Positions 11,539 to 23,735 of a DNA stretch of 64,000 nucleotides are shown here, one piece after another. The notes under the pieces are model-generated. The model saw nothing but the letters and a program-made list of their open reading frames with translations. It ran no database searches and was not told the origin of the DNA. Position 1 is the first letter of the stretch. Each line of letters opens with the position of its first letter. The translations under genes and the position numbers were made by a program. The stretch lies in assembly GCF_018991925.1 (NCBI RefSeq), contig NW_024754732.1:82501-146500 (forward strand), read 5' to 3'. This DNA comes from Homarus americanus. Lineage: Eukaryota > Arthropoda > Malacostraca > Decapoda > Nephropidae.

Positions 11539-13705
11539 ATAATAATAATAATAATAATTAACGGTTTATTGAAAGAGCTTGGCAGCTAGAAGGCTGAAAA
11601 TATACAGTTACATATTTGGGGAATGGGTTTCGAATTACAAATAATATACAAGTAACATAAGTGATACAAATAAGATATATAATAACTAGATGGGGAAAAG
11701 CTCAAACTACAGTGCATTTCAACATAGTGACAGTGCAAGAAGTAGTATTTACTGGGAGTGAATACACTGGTTTATTACAAGTTATTGATAATTTTACAAT
11801 GGTTGGGACTGGGCTGTTCTTATAGCGATCAGTTCGTGCACGTATGGGCTGGATGCGGTTGTGGTGTCGAACAGCAATTCTCGGACAGGGGATCTCAGGT
11901 GGTAGTAGGGGCCGGTGTCGGGGATGGTGTAGAAACTTCTTACCAAATTTGCAGATGAGGCCGTGGTGATGGTCAGTGAGAGTCGAAAGGGTCAGTGTGT
12001 TGAGCGCTTCTTGATATGTGGAGTAGGAAGGGGAGAGAATAATCTTGCATGCCCTCTTTTGCACTTTTTCTAGGTGTTTACGTTGTGTGGCATTTAGGGA
12101 GGAAGACCAGGTGGGGGAGGCATAGGTGAGCTTGGGAAGTATGAATGTTGTGTATACACTGAGGAGCTCGTGTGCGGGAACTCCGAGGGACTGGAGTCGG
12201 CGGAGGAGGTGGAGACGGAAACTGGAGGATTTGACACAACTTCACCGACGTGTGGTTTCCAATTTAGTTTGTTGTCTATGGAGACGCCGAGGAGCTTCGT
12301 GAATCTACAACCTGAGGTACCCGACCTAGGGTAAATTCTGGAAGGAGGTGGATACAATGTCGGAGGAGAGCGATGTGCATAACCATGGTCTTGGTATGGT
12401 TGATGGCAGACATGGTTGTTGGTATTCAGTTTTGGTGACTGTTCATCAAATCCTGAAGGGCGGTATAGTTGGGGAGAGTAGAATTATGACGCTGATCCCA
12501 ATGGTGGAGTCGTCGACATATTTCCAGCGAGCAGGGGTTTTAGGGCATCACATGAGCATAAGGAAGCAGAGGGTCCCATCTTGGTGCTCTTTGGGGACGC
12601 CACAGGTGAGTGACTGGAAAGGGGTGGAGACAGCCCCTGGAAGCGTACAGCTTGGCGTCGGTCACTGAAAGAAGTCTGTAAGCTTATATGAGGCTTTCTC
12701 CGGAAGCCCGAGGTCAATAGTTTAGTTTATGATTATATTGTGGTCGACTAGGTCGAACGCTTTAGTGAAATCAATGAAGGCGACAGCTACAGACGTTTTT
12801 CGTTTCTCGAGATGGCGGTATATGTAATAGAGAAAGCTGACAAGACAGTGAGTGGTGGAGGAAGTTTTCATGTTGCCAAATTGTTGAGGGTCTACGACTC
12901 TTGCAATATCAGCATAAGCCCAGTCAAACACAAAACTTTCACAGATTAGGCTGGGTATTGGGGTGATTGCAATAGGTCGTAGCTGATTTAAGGATTGTGG
13001 GCTGGTTGACTTGGGCACTGGTGATACATAAGAGGTCTTCCAGTCAGCTGGGCATCTGGCTTGACTCAGAGAAGCATTGATGATGGAGCAGAGGGGTTTA
13101 GCGAGCTCCGGGGAGAACTCCTTGAATAGTTTCATTGGTAAGTCAATGGGGGTGGTAGAGCGTTTTAATTTAGTTTGTCCAGGCGTTTTGCTACGTCAAA
13201 TTCCTCTACTAAGTCAGTGGGAAGGGGGGCTGGTAGGTAAGCAGGGAGAGTGGTTGTGTCAAGCCGTGGGAGCGTCTGGCATATAGTAGCGAAATGGTTA
13301 TTTGTTTGCTCAGCTGCGTCAACATTAGTGAGGTGGCTAAGGAAGGGGAGGGGGTGTGTCATATTGTTTAGTCCACAGAGTTCTTTAAGCTTACTATACC
13401 ATTGACTGATGTTGGTCTGCTTCAGGTGTTGTAATTTGGTTGGGTAGTGGGACTTCTTTGCAGTGCGTATTTCGCGGATGACTCTGTTGCGAAGTGACCT
13501 GTAGCGGATGTGGTCATTGAGATGAAAGGCTCTGTCTCTCTGTTGCGTTAGTCTTTTGATCCGAGGTGTGATCCAGGGCAAGTCAGCTGGGTGAGATCTG
13601 ACGGACTTCTCGGGGAAGAAGTGGTGGTGAGCTGCGGTGGTGGTGTTGGTATAATTTATCCATTTGGTTTCCACGTCATCCACGCTGAGTACTTCAGTCC
13701 AGGGA

Positions 13706-13707
<2 letters not shown>
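11535..13707 (-). mobile_element. Degenerate LINE with RT domain and (ATT)n tail
   Basis: Read on the minus strand. The post-endonuclease linker (13683-13165) contains LPWITPRIKRLTQQRD and VIREIRTAKKSHY. The RT core (13135-12722) contains ADWKTSYVSPVPK, QLRPIAITP and AFIDFTKAFDLVDH, the metal-binding motif A. A frame-shifted stretch still holds WKYVDDSTIG, with the YVDD catalytic box at 12520-12509. C-terminal pieces at 12357-12094 (FTKLLGVSIDNKLNWKPHV) and 12064-11702 (QKRACKIILSPSY) complete it. At least three frameshifts separate the pieces, so this is a fossil. The 3' end is the AAT/ATT tract at 11535-11558. The 5' end stops at a (TG)n tract, so the endonuclease is absent. The jockey/CR1-like affinity is tentative. 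Confidence 0.9.
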
Positions 13708-13740
<33 letters not shown>

Positions 13741-13805
13741 ACGAAAGAAGATAAGGAAGAGGCTGAGAGGAGAGAGATGGAGAGGAAGAGATGAAAGCTA
13801 CTATA

Positions 13806-13851
<46 letters not shown>

Positions 13852-13860
13852 TCAGAGCGA
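13708..13860. repeat. (TG)n and (GA)n microsatellites
   Basis: (TG)n at 13708-13737 abuts the 5' truncation of the LINE. (GA)n at 13810-13848. Confidence 0.95.
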
Positions 13861-13974
13861 GTGGAAGAGAGAGGAGAGAGAGAGAAAGTGAGAGAGGAGA
13901 GTACTAGACAGGAACTGTAAGGATCGTGACTTGATTTTATTATTATTGTATTTTGTTAAATGGGGTCACATGTC

Positions 13975-14225
13975 AGGCGGGCCCCAGTCATAAGAGGCCC
14001 CAGTTTTATTACTACTAATACTACTAATACTACTATTACTATTACTACTACTACTACTACTACTACACTATTTTTTAATGGCCTCCAACCTCCCCTTATA
14101 GCCAGACCTTCGCCACCATTTTATTACTACAACAATTACTACTACTACTACTACTACTTATTTCTACTACTACTACTACCACTACTACTACAAATAACAA
14201 TACCACTACCACAACTACTAGCATT
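13975..14225. repeat. 16-bp GGCCCCAGT unit pair and (ACT)n array
   Basis: Positions 13978-14008 hold two units of the GGCCCCAGTcataa-type 16-mer described at 19058. An imperfect (CTA)n trinucleotide array follows to 14225. Confidence 0.8.
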
Positions 14226-14529
14226 ACTATCACCAATACCACCACTATCTACCCTTTCCCATACCATTATCACCAAAATCCCTTTCTAAAAAAAACCCTT
14301 TCCTTCCACAGGTAAAGTACATTACGCTATCACACCTGCTTGATGAGTCTCCTATGATCTTGCCTAGTGCTCAGGTGTGTGTGTGTGTGGGAGGTAGGAG
14401 TGTGAGGTGGGGGAGTGTGGGGGTTGTGTGGGGTGGGGGTGGATAGGTTCATCAAAGTATCCGTAAGTACAACTGTATTAACGTTAATTAGTTTATTATC
14501 ACCTGTGTTAGTTATCTCATGCAGCGTTG

Positions 14530-14570
<41 letters not shown>

Positions 14571-15710
14571 GTATTGCACCTCACCACGCCAACAAACACA
14601 ACTGAGCCGTGAAATAAATCTCAGTGTTAATTAGCATTCTTTCCTACCTGGCATGACACCTGATGACATACCGTCTGTCTGTCTGTCTGTCTCTGTCTGT
14701 CTGTCTGTCTCCATATTAATTCACGACAAAAAGGCCGAATACAGGTAACATCGCCTCCTTCTCCTCCAAAAAAATCATGCAGTAAATTAACTCACCCCAC
14801 ACACTGCTTACCACCCGACATATACAAACATCCTGACTATATGAACATAACGGGTCATTATCACCACCGACAGAACGTACCCGACAACCCGACAGAAATA
14901 CCCCGATAAAGAACAAAAATTGAATATATTCCAAATCCCGACAGAAAAAAAAATAATATCTCGAAACTCAAGACAGAAAAAAATATTAATATATCGAAAA
15001 TCACGACAAAAAAAACTATGAAAAAAGGTAAAAATAAAATAAAATAAAATTTAAAATATCTTGGAGTCTTGGGATTCGGTTCCCACGGTAAAACGAACCG
15101 AACCCGAGTGAATCTGTTTCGTTCATTCTATTCACTCGAGTGTAAATTCTCCTCTGTAAATTCTGGGTTTAATTTCCAAGACGTTTTCCACCAAAAATTC
15201 CGTAAGTTAGTTTGTTACTGGAGATTTGGGTTTAAATTCTGAGATAGTACGAGTATTTTTTTTATATCTTTTTGTATTTTTTTTGCAATATTTTGACTTG
15301 AATATATAACCTGCTTGCAAATTCTGGGTTAAATTCTAATCATTTACATAAAATACGGGGTAAATAATCAAGGATGCGTTAACTCCAGGTCAGATTATTG
15401 TCATTTCAGTATGAACTCGTATCTAAAGTCATAGCTTATTTTTCCACGAAGATTTATTAACTCCAGGTTACATAATTGATACTGTGTAAATTCCAGGCAA
15501 TGTAATTGATATGTCTAAATTCCAAGTTAAATAGGCGATAAATTACGTCATTCATTACCCCATACAGATGTCTAAATTATCTGTTAATCATTAAGACATA
15601 GTGGAAGTTTAATTGACGTGTAAGACATAATTAAGGCATAATTAGCCCTGACATTGTACCTGTGTCATGTCTCTTAATGTGTGAGCTAATGTTGAAACTG
15701 TGCGGAATGT

Positions 15711-15748
<38 letters not shown>

Positions 15749-16574
15749 GATGATTGGAAAGTAGGAGAGCCAAGAAAGGTCATCTGAGGAGAGGGGAGGA
15801 GAGAGGGAGGAGAGGATAGGGGAGGGGGATAACAGGGGGGAGGAGGGGGGGAGGGGCATACATCACACTTCCCTCACTCTGTATAAGACCATTGCCAATT
15901 ACACTCGAGTCACGCTTCCCATTCCTGTCACTCCCTATTTTGGAATCGGTTTATCTCGTCTCATAAATCGGGAAAGCTATCATATCTCTCCCTATTTTGG
16001 CAACTAGTCCCTCCACACAGGAAATTGGGGAAGTTTGTCACACGATCCCTATTTTGTAATTAGTATTTTAGTGGTAATTATTCACTATTTTGACCTCCAA
16101 GTTTAACAGGTATATGTGTGTGTCTGTCTAATCTGTCTGTCGATCTGTCTGTCTGCCTGTCTGTCTGTGTGATATAGAGCCCCACAGACCCAAGACTTTG
16201 TTCCTGTCCCGTTATACCCAGTCAGGCATTCACTAATCTGCAGTGTTTAATCTGAAGACGATCAATCCTGTGAGAATTTGTGTGTGTGTGTGTGTGTGTG
16301 TGTGGGTGTGTGTGTGTGTATGTGTGTGTGTGTGTGTGTGGGTGTGTTTTGGTGGGAGCATCGAACGACCCGGCCAGCCAGTCTCTGATCTGTTTACCTC
16401 CACCTGTCCTTAATTGCGGTACCTGGACGGCTGGGTTGTGTCTTGATTACAGGTGAGTTTTGTTAATAAGTGGATTCTAATTTGGTTTATCGTGTTTGCA
16501 TAATAGATTGTGAAATATTTTAAGGCAGGAGATGTTGAGTTTATTTTAACGTGATATTAACCTCTCTAATGCTA
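14226..16574. other. No gene seen; several microsatellites
   Basis: (CT)n at 14538-14569, (CTGT)n at 14671-14711, (GA)n at 15714-15744 and interrupted (GT)n at 16279-16346. The stretch 14930-15560 is AT-rich. It repeats the words AATTCCAGG and AATTCTGGG. No exon is supported. Confidence 0.55.
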
Positions 16575-16745
16575 TGCGAACCTAACCTAACCAAACCAAA
16601 CCTTACCTAACCTAACCTAACCAAACCAAACCTAACCAAACCTAACCTAACCTAACCTAACCAAACCTAACCAAACCAAACCTAACCTAACCAAACCTAA
16701 CCTAACCAAACCTAACCAAACCTAACCTAACCTAACCTAACCAAA
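16575..16745. repeat. Interstitial telomere-like (CCTAA)/(CCAAA) tract
   Basis: About 34 pentamers, mostly CCTAA mixed with CCAAA. CCTAA is the complement of TTAGG, the usual arthropod telomere repeat. The tract is internal, so it is an interstitial telomere-like array with a regular variant. Short or decayed relatives lie at 24060-24265, 29463-29482, 45264-45303 (TAGGG) and 61971-62118. Confidence 0.9.
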
Positions 16746-16905
16746 TGCTACAGGACAGACATACAGTTACCTCTTTCACTCTACGGTATGACCAACGGCT
16801 TAGCTCTTGTTAGTCTCACCAGGAAAAGTCAAGCATTACTAAATATCCTGACTAATTTACTCTACCGCTATGTAAACGATATCCTCATGTGCTGGCTGTG
16901 GTTAG

Positions 16906-16936
<31 letters not shown>

Positions 16937-18099
16937 CCTCGTGTACTCTTCCTCCCTCCCCTTCTTCTCCTCCCTTCTCTCCCTCTATTCTCCTACCCCT
17001 TAAGTCTCTCCTCCCTCACTATTTCTACCCAAAACGTCTTCTCCTCCTTCTCCTATCCCCCACCTCACATTTTCCTTTCCTCCCACCATCTCTCCTCCTC
17101 CCCCTCCATCATCTCCCCTTCCTCCCCTCTCCATCTCCCCCCACCATCACTAAATATAGCTGCCAAGGCGTCTTCCACACGCTAATTAAGCCACAACTCT
17201 CACCTGTGTACCAGTAGCAGGTAACTTTCGGCTCCTCAACGTGAGTCAGACTAATTTACCGAATGAAAGCTGTTAGTCGAGTCAACTCATCTTAATGTAG
17301 TCAGCTCACTCGGGCGGGACGACGGGCAATATGCTCTCTGAGTGGATAATGAGGCGGTATGTTTACATTACACAAGAGAAGGTTTTATGCTTAATGAGTG
17401 GGAGGGTTTAGTAGTTATGCTCGGTGAGTGGGTGGGTATAGTAGTTATGCTTGATGAGTGGGTGATATTATGCTTGGTGAGTGTATACGAGGGATATTGC
17501 AAGCTTGTTAAATGATTATGTTTTCCGACACACGCACACAAACACACACACACACACACACACACAGTACCCTCACTCTCTCCCAGGTATACACACACAC
17601 ACACACACACACACAGTACCACTCACTCTCTCCCAGATACATACACACACACGCGTAAACACATACACACACAAACAATAGATAAGTTTGTTTTCTTTCA
17701 CCTGTGTTAATTAGAACACTTGAGAGCCCAACCACACCTGTACGTCTGAACATCCATCAGTCTGTCTGTCTGTCGTGTACGGTGACCAGAGATAACTACT
17801 CAGATTGGCTTCAGTCCTAATAGAACCGAACCGAACCGAACCGAACCGAACTTCCTTTAAATGATTCCAATCCGAATAGATCCCAATCCCAAAGGGTTTC
17901 AGTACTCTAGAGGGCCAATCCTAAATGCCAAAGATTAGGTTAGGTTAGAATAGACTGAGGGACATGTTAGGAGTGAGAGGTATGAAGACCTACAAGAGCC
18001 AATCCTTCAGTCCCGCCTTCCCACATATCACAGAAAACGGCACCAACAGAAAACGGGATCAAACAGAAAACGGGACCAAGCAGAAAACGGGATTAAAGA
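16746..18099. other. No gene seen; CT, CA and CCGAA repeats
   Basis: (CT)n at 16906-16933 with a CT-rich block to 17150. (CA)n at 17540-17566 and 17590-17614. (GTCT)n near 17760-17773. A (CCGAA)n pentamer at 17825-17850. AGAAAACGGGA-type units recur at about 18032-18092 just before the LINE tail. Confidence 0.6.
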
Positions 18100-18736
18100 G
18101 AGAATGGGAGCTGAAATTATCTACAAAGCTGCACGTATATCAAGCAGTGGTCCTCCCCACCCTGCTATATGGCAGTGAGACATGGGTCACAAACAGGAGG
18201 CACCTCGAGGCACTTGAAAACTTTCACCAACTTAGTCTACGTTCCATCCTCCGAGTTCGCTGGGAAGACAAGAGAACAAATGCCAGTATTCTTGCTGACA
18301 CCAGCTGTAGGAGCACCGAGGCTACTATTATCCATGAACAACTACGCTGGACTGGCCATGTTACCTGTATGGACGACAGTAGACTGGCAAAGCAGCTACT
18401 TTACAGTCACCTAACGAATAGTAAACGTAAAGCTGGCGAGCAACTGAAAAGGTATAAAGATAGTTTAAGACAAACCTGAAAAAGTGCCAAATCGACCCCC
18501 TCACCTGGGAGTCTATTACTCCACATCGTAACGCTTGGAGGAGCACCACACGAGGTGTCAATACTTTTGAGTTAACCCGACTGAAAACCGAGGCAGACAA
18601 GAGTCAACGCCGGAAAGACGCTGCCACCGCCCCTCCCGCACTAGATGCAGCCCTCCACATGTGCAACGAATGTGAACTACGCTGCGGGTCCCGTATCGGT
18701 CTCTTTAGTCACCTCAAAACTCACCAACCTAGGTGA
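18100..18736 (+). mobile_element. LINE reverse transcriptase C-terminus with terminal C2H2 knuckle
   Basis: The frame ending at 18479 contains KLSTKLHVYQAVVLPTLLYG, SETWVTNRRHLEALENFHQ, RSILRVRWEDKRTN and LRWTGHVTCMDDSRLAKQLL. These are typical of the C-terminal part of endonuclease-reverse transcriptases common in invertebrate genomes. A frameshift near 18468-18477 creates the stop. In the next frame it continues TNLKKCQIDPLTWESITPHR to a stop at 18734-18736. The end holds C-x2-C-x12-H-x3-H (CNEC...HLKTH, 18661-18724), a zinc knuckle. The RT catalytic core and endonuclease are missing, so the copy is dead. The clade is not assigned. Confidence 0.88.
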
Positions 18737-18817
18737 CATCCTTAATAACTCATATCATTGTGTCATACCTGGATGATCGTCATACTCGATTCAGAGTGAC
18801 AGCAAAATAGTAAAAGA

Positions 18818-19030
18818 GTGTGTGTGTATGTATGTGTGTATGTGTTTGTATGTGTGTGTGTGTGTGTGTGTGTGTTAGTCGTGCTTCCCCTCCTTCACCA
18901 CCACGCCTGTTACTGAAGGAGGAGGGAAGATGAAGAGGAAGACAACAAGGATAAGTAGGGGGGAGGAGGAGGGGGAGAGAGAAGAACAAGGAGGGGAGGG
19001 GGAGAAGAACAAGGAGGGAGGAGGGCACCA
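18818..19030. repeat. (GT)n microsatellite and purine-rich block
   Basis: Interrupted (GT)n at 18818-18874, then an AGGAGGGGGAGAAG purine block at 18915-19030. Confidence 0.85.
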
Positions 19031-19057
19031 GAAGCACTGGTGGAGTCTAGTCTTAAT

Positions 19058-20735
19058 GGGCCCCAGTACTCATTAGGGCCCCAGTACTGTACCCCAGTAC
19101 TAATAGTGACTCTATAGGTACTATTAGGCCCAGTACTAATAGACCCAGGACCTACTATTACTATTAGCCCCCTAATAGACCCCAGTACTATTAGGCCCCA
19201 GTACTAATAGAGTACCACCAGTACCCCAGTACTATAGGGCTTCAGTACCACAGGCCCCAGCACACAGGCTCCAGTACCATTGAGACCCCAGTACCACACA
19301 GGCCCCATACTATTAATAGGCCCCAGCAATTATTAGAAATTCTGGTACTAATAGGAGTACTAATATACCAGTACCACCCCAGTGCCCAGTACCACCCCAG
19401 TACTAATAGGCCCCAGCCACAGGCCCCAGTACCACAGACCCCAGTACTAATAGACCCAGTACTAGACCCAAGTACCATTAGGCCCCAGTACTACCAGACC
19501 CCAGCAAGACCCAAGCAGACCCCCAGTGCTATTAGGCCCCAGTACTATTAGGCCCCAGTACTAATAGGCCCTCAGTACTATTATAGGACCCCTAAAGTAT
19601 TAGCTAGACCCCAGTGCATTCATTAGCCCCAGTACTATTAGGGCCCCAGTACTAATAGGTCCCAGTACTAATAGGCCTCAGCACTCATTAGGCCCCATAC
19701 TAATAGGCCCCAGTACTAATAGGCCCCAGTACTAATAGGGCCCAGTACTATTATACCAGACTATTAGGGGCCCCAGTACTAATGGGCTACCAATAGGCCC
19801 CAGTAATACAGGCCCTAGCACTAATAGACCCTAGTACTAATAGGGCCCCAGTACACAGTACTAATATAGGTACTAATAGGCCCCAGTACTAATAGGGGCC
19901 CCAGAACCATTAGACCCCAGTACCATAGGCCCAGTACTTCATTAGCCCCAGGCACTAATAGGCCTTTCACAGGCCCCAGTACTAATTAGGCCCCAGTACT
20001 AATAGGCCCCAGTACTATTAGTCTCTGTACTATACCACTCTCAGTACCAATGTGTGGGACCTCCCCAGTACTACAGGCCCCAGTACTGCCAGAGACCCCA
20101 GTAACTGCCTGAGTACTAATAGGCCCCAGTACTAACAGACCCCAGTCTCTAATAGGCCCTCAGTACTAATAGGCCCAATACTATTAGTACTATTAGTCCC
20201 CAGTACTCATTAGGCTCCCGCAGTACTATTAGGCCCCAGTACTAATAGGCCCCCCCAGTGCCATAGTGCCCCATGCCAGGCCCCAGCACCAATAGGCCCT
20301 TAACAGACCCCAGCACCACAGACCCCAGTACCACAGACCCCAGTGCACAGGGCTCTGGTACCACAGGCCCCAGTACCACAGGGGCCCCAGTACCACAGGC
20401 CCTGGCACACAGGCTAATAGGCCCCAGTACTACAGGGCCCCAGTACTAATAGGCTACTAAGGCCCCAGTACTAATAGGCCCCACTAATTGGCCCCAGTAC
20501 TAATAGGAAGCCCCAGTACTAATAGTACTCAGCAATTAATAGGCCCCAGTACTAATAGGCCCCAGCATTAAAGGCCCCAGTACTACACAGGCCCCAGTAC
20601 CAATAGGCCCCAGTACTAATAGGCCCTGTACTACTAGGCCCCAGTACTAAAAAGGCCACAGTACTACAGGCTGCATCAGTACTAAATTAATCAATATCTC
20701 GTAATACTAATAGGTCTCATATTTCATAGAGGGCC
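19058..20735. repeat. Degenerate 16-bp minisatellite, GGCCCCAGTACTAATA
   Basis: About 1.7 kb built almost wholly from a 16-bp unit with consensus GGCCCCAGTACTAATA, plus many irregular truncations and insertions. Variants replace TACTAATA with TACCACA or GCACTAATA. The same unit, in one or other orientation, forms arrays at 13978-14008, 41690-42375, 42415-42560 and 55955-56060. No reading frame persists. Confidence 0.93.
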
Positions 20736-20926
20736 CCAACGCATCTTAATCAATATCTCGTAAGGTATATTTCTCAACGCCTAATCAACGCCAATATATT
20801 TATCAACGCCAAGTCAAGTTTTTTTCCCACCTATGCAAACTTCAGTAACATAAATAGACGTTGACGCACCAAACTAAACTTAATCAACAGAATAAATCAC
20901 GTCTCTTACCTGCAGCTATAGTGAGG

Positions 20927-21022
20927 TGACGTAATCTTGCCTCAGGTGTACGTCAAGTGATCGTCGTTGGGGTATAATTCATGACGTTTTACCCTTATCC
21001 ATTTCGTCGTCTATTACGTCAT
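20927..21022. promoter_or_regulatory. Cluster of CRE/ATF-like sites
   Basis: Four TGACGT-type words lie within 96 bp: TGACGTAA (20927-20934), TACGTCA (20949-20955), ATGACGTTT (20981-20989) and ATTACGTCAT (21013-21022). bZIP (CREB/ATF) factors bind such sites. No gene can be attached, so function is inference. Confidence 0.35.
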
Positions 21023-21684
21023 TAGAAGCTTCAAGTTTAGTGTCGAGATGAGTTGATTGGTTGGAGGAAGCCGTGTTTTGACGCCTTGTGCCCGTACACA
21101 GTCAAATTACCTGTTAAAACAAGTAATTAATGTTAATCTACTCAAATATATCAACTACATACAATTAGATGTATTTAATAATTAAATATATAGAAATATC
21201 AGTCTTAAAAAGTCTTTCAGTGGTAAAATGGCAACGTGTCTCTTTAAATGTCTCCCACGCTGTCGTCAACATAACTTTCGGAAGTATCCACACGTTTTTT
21301 CTCCAATTGTACAGCACACAGATTCTCTATACCCATCCACAGACAATACAATGATTGATAAATACCTCACCATCAACGCATACCATGATGAGGGGCGTAC
21401 AAGTAGAGGAAACTGTATTAAAACGGAAAACGCCATGATCACCCGGTTGTTGACATCTTACCAGGTAGTTCAGATAAGTGTCATCAGGGGGCAGCACTGT
21501 CACTCAATGATAGAAAACGGGACAACTTGTTCTGTCCTGTGATCCTCACTGCTTTATTTTTCTTGTCTTTTTCTACACACCCACAGACACTCACACGCAC
21601 ATATGGTCTGTACACATACTCTAAACACGGGTTCTTTATACATACATACATCAGTTTATATAGCACACGGACTTCCATATACAA
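21023..21684. other. No gene seen
   Basis: AT-rich. A 104-residue open frame at 21228-21542 has no recognisable domain or leader and is not called. Confidence 0.45.
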
Positions 21685-21760
21685 ACAATACACCTCACTA
21701 GTCGGGAATCGAACCCTGGACCTCTATACGTGAACAGGAATCGCTACCACATATATACAT
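21685..21760 (-). mobile_element. tRNA-derived SINE-like fragment
   Basis: On the minus strand, GTGGTAGCGATTCC (A-box-like) is followed about 30 nt later by GGGTTCGATTCCCG, an almost perfect RNA polymerase III B-box. No acceptor-stem pairing is seen, so this is a SINE-like remnant rather than a tRNA gene. (TACA)n flanks it at 21752-21822. Confidence 0.5.
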
Positions 21761-21822
21761 ACATACATATATACATACATACATACATACATACATACAT
21801 ACATACATACATACATACATAG
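21752..21822. repeat. (TACA)n microsatellite
   Basis: About 17 tetranucleotide units with one interruption. Confidence 0.95.
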
Positions 21823-22090
21823 AGAGAGAAAGTAGAAGAATAGAGAAAGTCGTATACACAATGACAGAGGCGGTAGCAGGCCAAGAGTGACGCCTCCCCA
21901 ATAGAGTATTTCACCCCTACACAGCCCTACCACTGCTGGACCGACTGACCGAGACCGAAAGACCTTCCTCGTGTATGTTTGTCCATGTGTGAGAAGCACC
22001 GTGAAATTAGTCTCTTTAAGGACTTGAGAAGCTTGTCGACGGAAGACTTCTGTGCGTGTTGGAGGATGGACCGAGTGACTGGTGACCAAG

Positions 22091-22132
22091 AGAGAGAGAG
22101 AGAGAGAGAGAGAGAAACTTCTGCTACTGGGC

Positions 22133-22182
<50 letters not shown>
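22091..22182. repeat. (GA)n and (CA)n microsatellites
   Basis: (GA)n at 22091-22113 and (CA)n at 22141-22182. Confidence 0.93.
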
Positions 22183-22183
<1 letters not shown>

Positions 22184-23555
22184 CATAGTAGTAGTAATTA
22201 ATCACGAATATCGTTATCTTTGGTACGCATCTCAAGCATTCTTAATTTCATTTTACAATTTTTTCAAAAGATAAATTCAGACGCTAATGTAATTGTCATT
22301 ACATATCACATTTCATCAGTTTAATCGTCCACCTGGAAATACCACAAGATAATTAACAGAAATGAACTTGTAATCTTGTTCTGTGATTGAAATTTATTTT
22401 TACGAGACGAGAGAGAGATTGACCCACTGTTGTTATGACTGAAATTTGTCTTGGGAAATGTGTCACACCTCACACCAAAAACCTCGCCTCACACCCCAAA
22501 TCTCACTTCACAACTTATGTCACTTCACATCTTACCTCACACCTCACCTAGCCTGACCTCATCTCACCTCACCCTACAACCCCTATTTCACTTCACATCT
22601 CACCTGACACCTCACCTCACAGCCACGACATACAAAAGATGACGTCTCTATCCCCCAGTGAGTGCTCGTGACAACTCTCCTTCCACCTCACAACACAGCT
22701 GACCTCCTCCCAGCTGGACGCTCAAACAACACACATAATGAGGCCACAACACCGAGTAATACGGCTGGGTAGGGAAGGCGGCTTAAAGTCACAAGAACCA
22801 GACGGTCATCCACCCCTGTTTATCATTGTCGAGGTCGGGGACGTCCCTCTGAGTCATCCTGCTGGGGGGTTGACGAGCGTGTGAGGACCTGTCTGAAGGA
22901 GGCTCTGGTTCACTGGTGTTAATTAGGGTAACTCGCCAGCTTGACAGAAGGAGATAGAAAGACATGGGGTTCTCTGAGACCTCGTTAAAGGTTCTCAGTG
23001 TTAAGTCTCATCTTAGTCCCCGGCTTTATCACCATCTGGAGGTGGATAACGAGACCAGGTACCGTGTTTAAGGTACTTTAGTAACTATAGTAGCGACTGA
23101 CTTGGTCAATGATATTTATACTTAACAATAACATCAATAGAAGTGACCAACAAACACAACTTCAATAAGGGATCACTTGTCTTAGTGTTAAAATCTTTGA
23201 GGTAGTTTGACATCCTGGCGAAAAGGATCAGTCAATTCTGGTCAGTTTGTCACTATGGCGTCCCGAAGTGCTCCTCGCGTGAATCTATCCCCGCTGTGAC
23301 ACCTCCTGGCAGTCGGAACTTAAGGACGATACGGCTAGACATACAATGCACATTTAGACCTTTTGATCAAGTGACAGAGAAGCTATTTGGGACCCGGAGG
23401 AAAGGAGGGGGTGCGGGGGGGGGGGGTCAATTAGGAAAAACACGTATTCTTTCTTTCTTTCAATGCTCGACCTTTTCCGGGTGAGGACAAGGGTGGGTAC
23501 AAAAGCCCACTAGGACAAAAGAGGAAACACGATTAAAGAAAAAAGAGGACCTGTG
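22183..23555. other. No gene seen; CACCTCA-type degenerate repeat
   Basis: Positions 22460-22640 hold a degenerate TCACCTCACAC array. The remainder is unique with no recognisable exon. A G-run lies at about 23417-23426. Confidence 0.5.
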
Positions 23556-23735
23556 TCTCTCGCCATCCCTCTCTATCTCTCTCGCCATCCCTCTCTATCT
23601 CTCTCGCCATCCCTCTCTATCTCTCTCGCCATCCCTCTCTATCTCTCTCGCCATTCCTCTCTATCTCTCTCGCCATCCCTCTCTATCTCTCTCGCCATCC
23701 CTCTCTATCTCTCCCGCCATCCCTCTCTATCTCTC
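23556..23735. repeat. 22-bp minisatellite
   Basis: About eight near-perfect units, each reading CTCTCGCCATCCCTCTCTAT plus two bases. Confidence 0.95.

Noticed and set aside
21228..21542. 104-aa ORF MATCLFKCLPRCRQ...
   Set aside because: Cys-containing start looked promising, but there is no hydrophobic leader, no recognisable domain and no splice or promoter support.
21685..21760. Functional tRNA gene
   Set aside because: Good B-box but no acceptor-stem complementarity or cloverleaf. Recorded as a SINE-like fragment instead.
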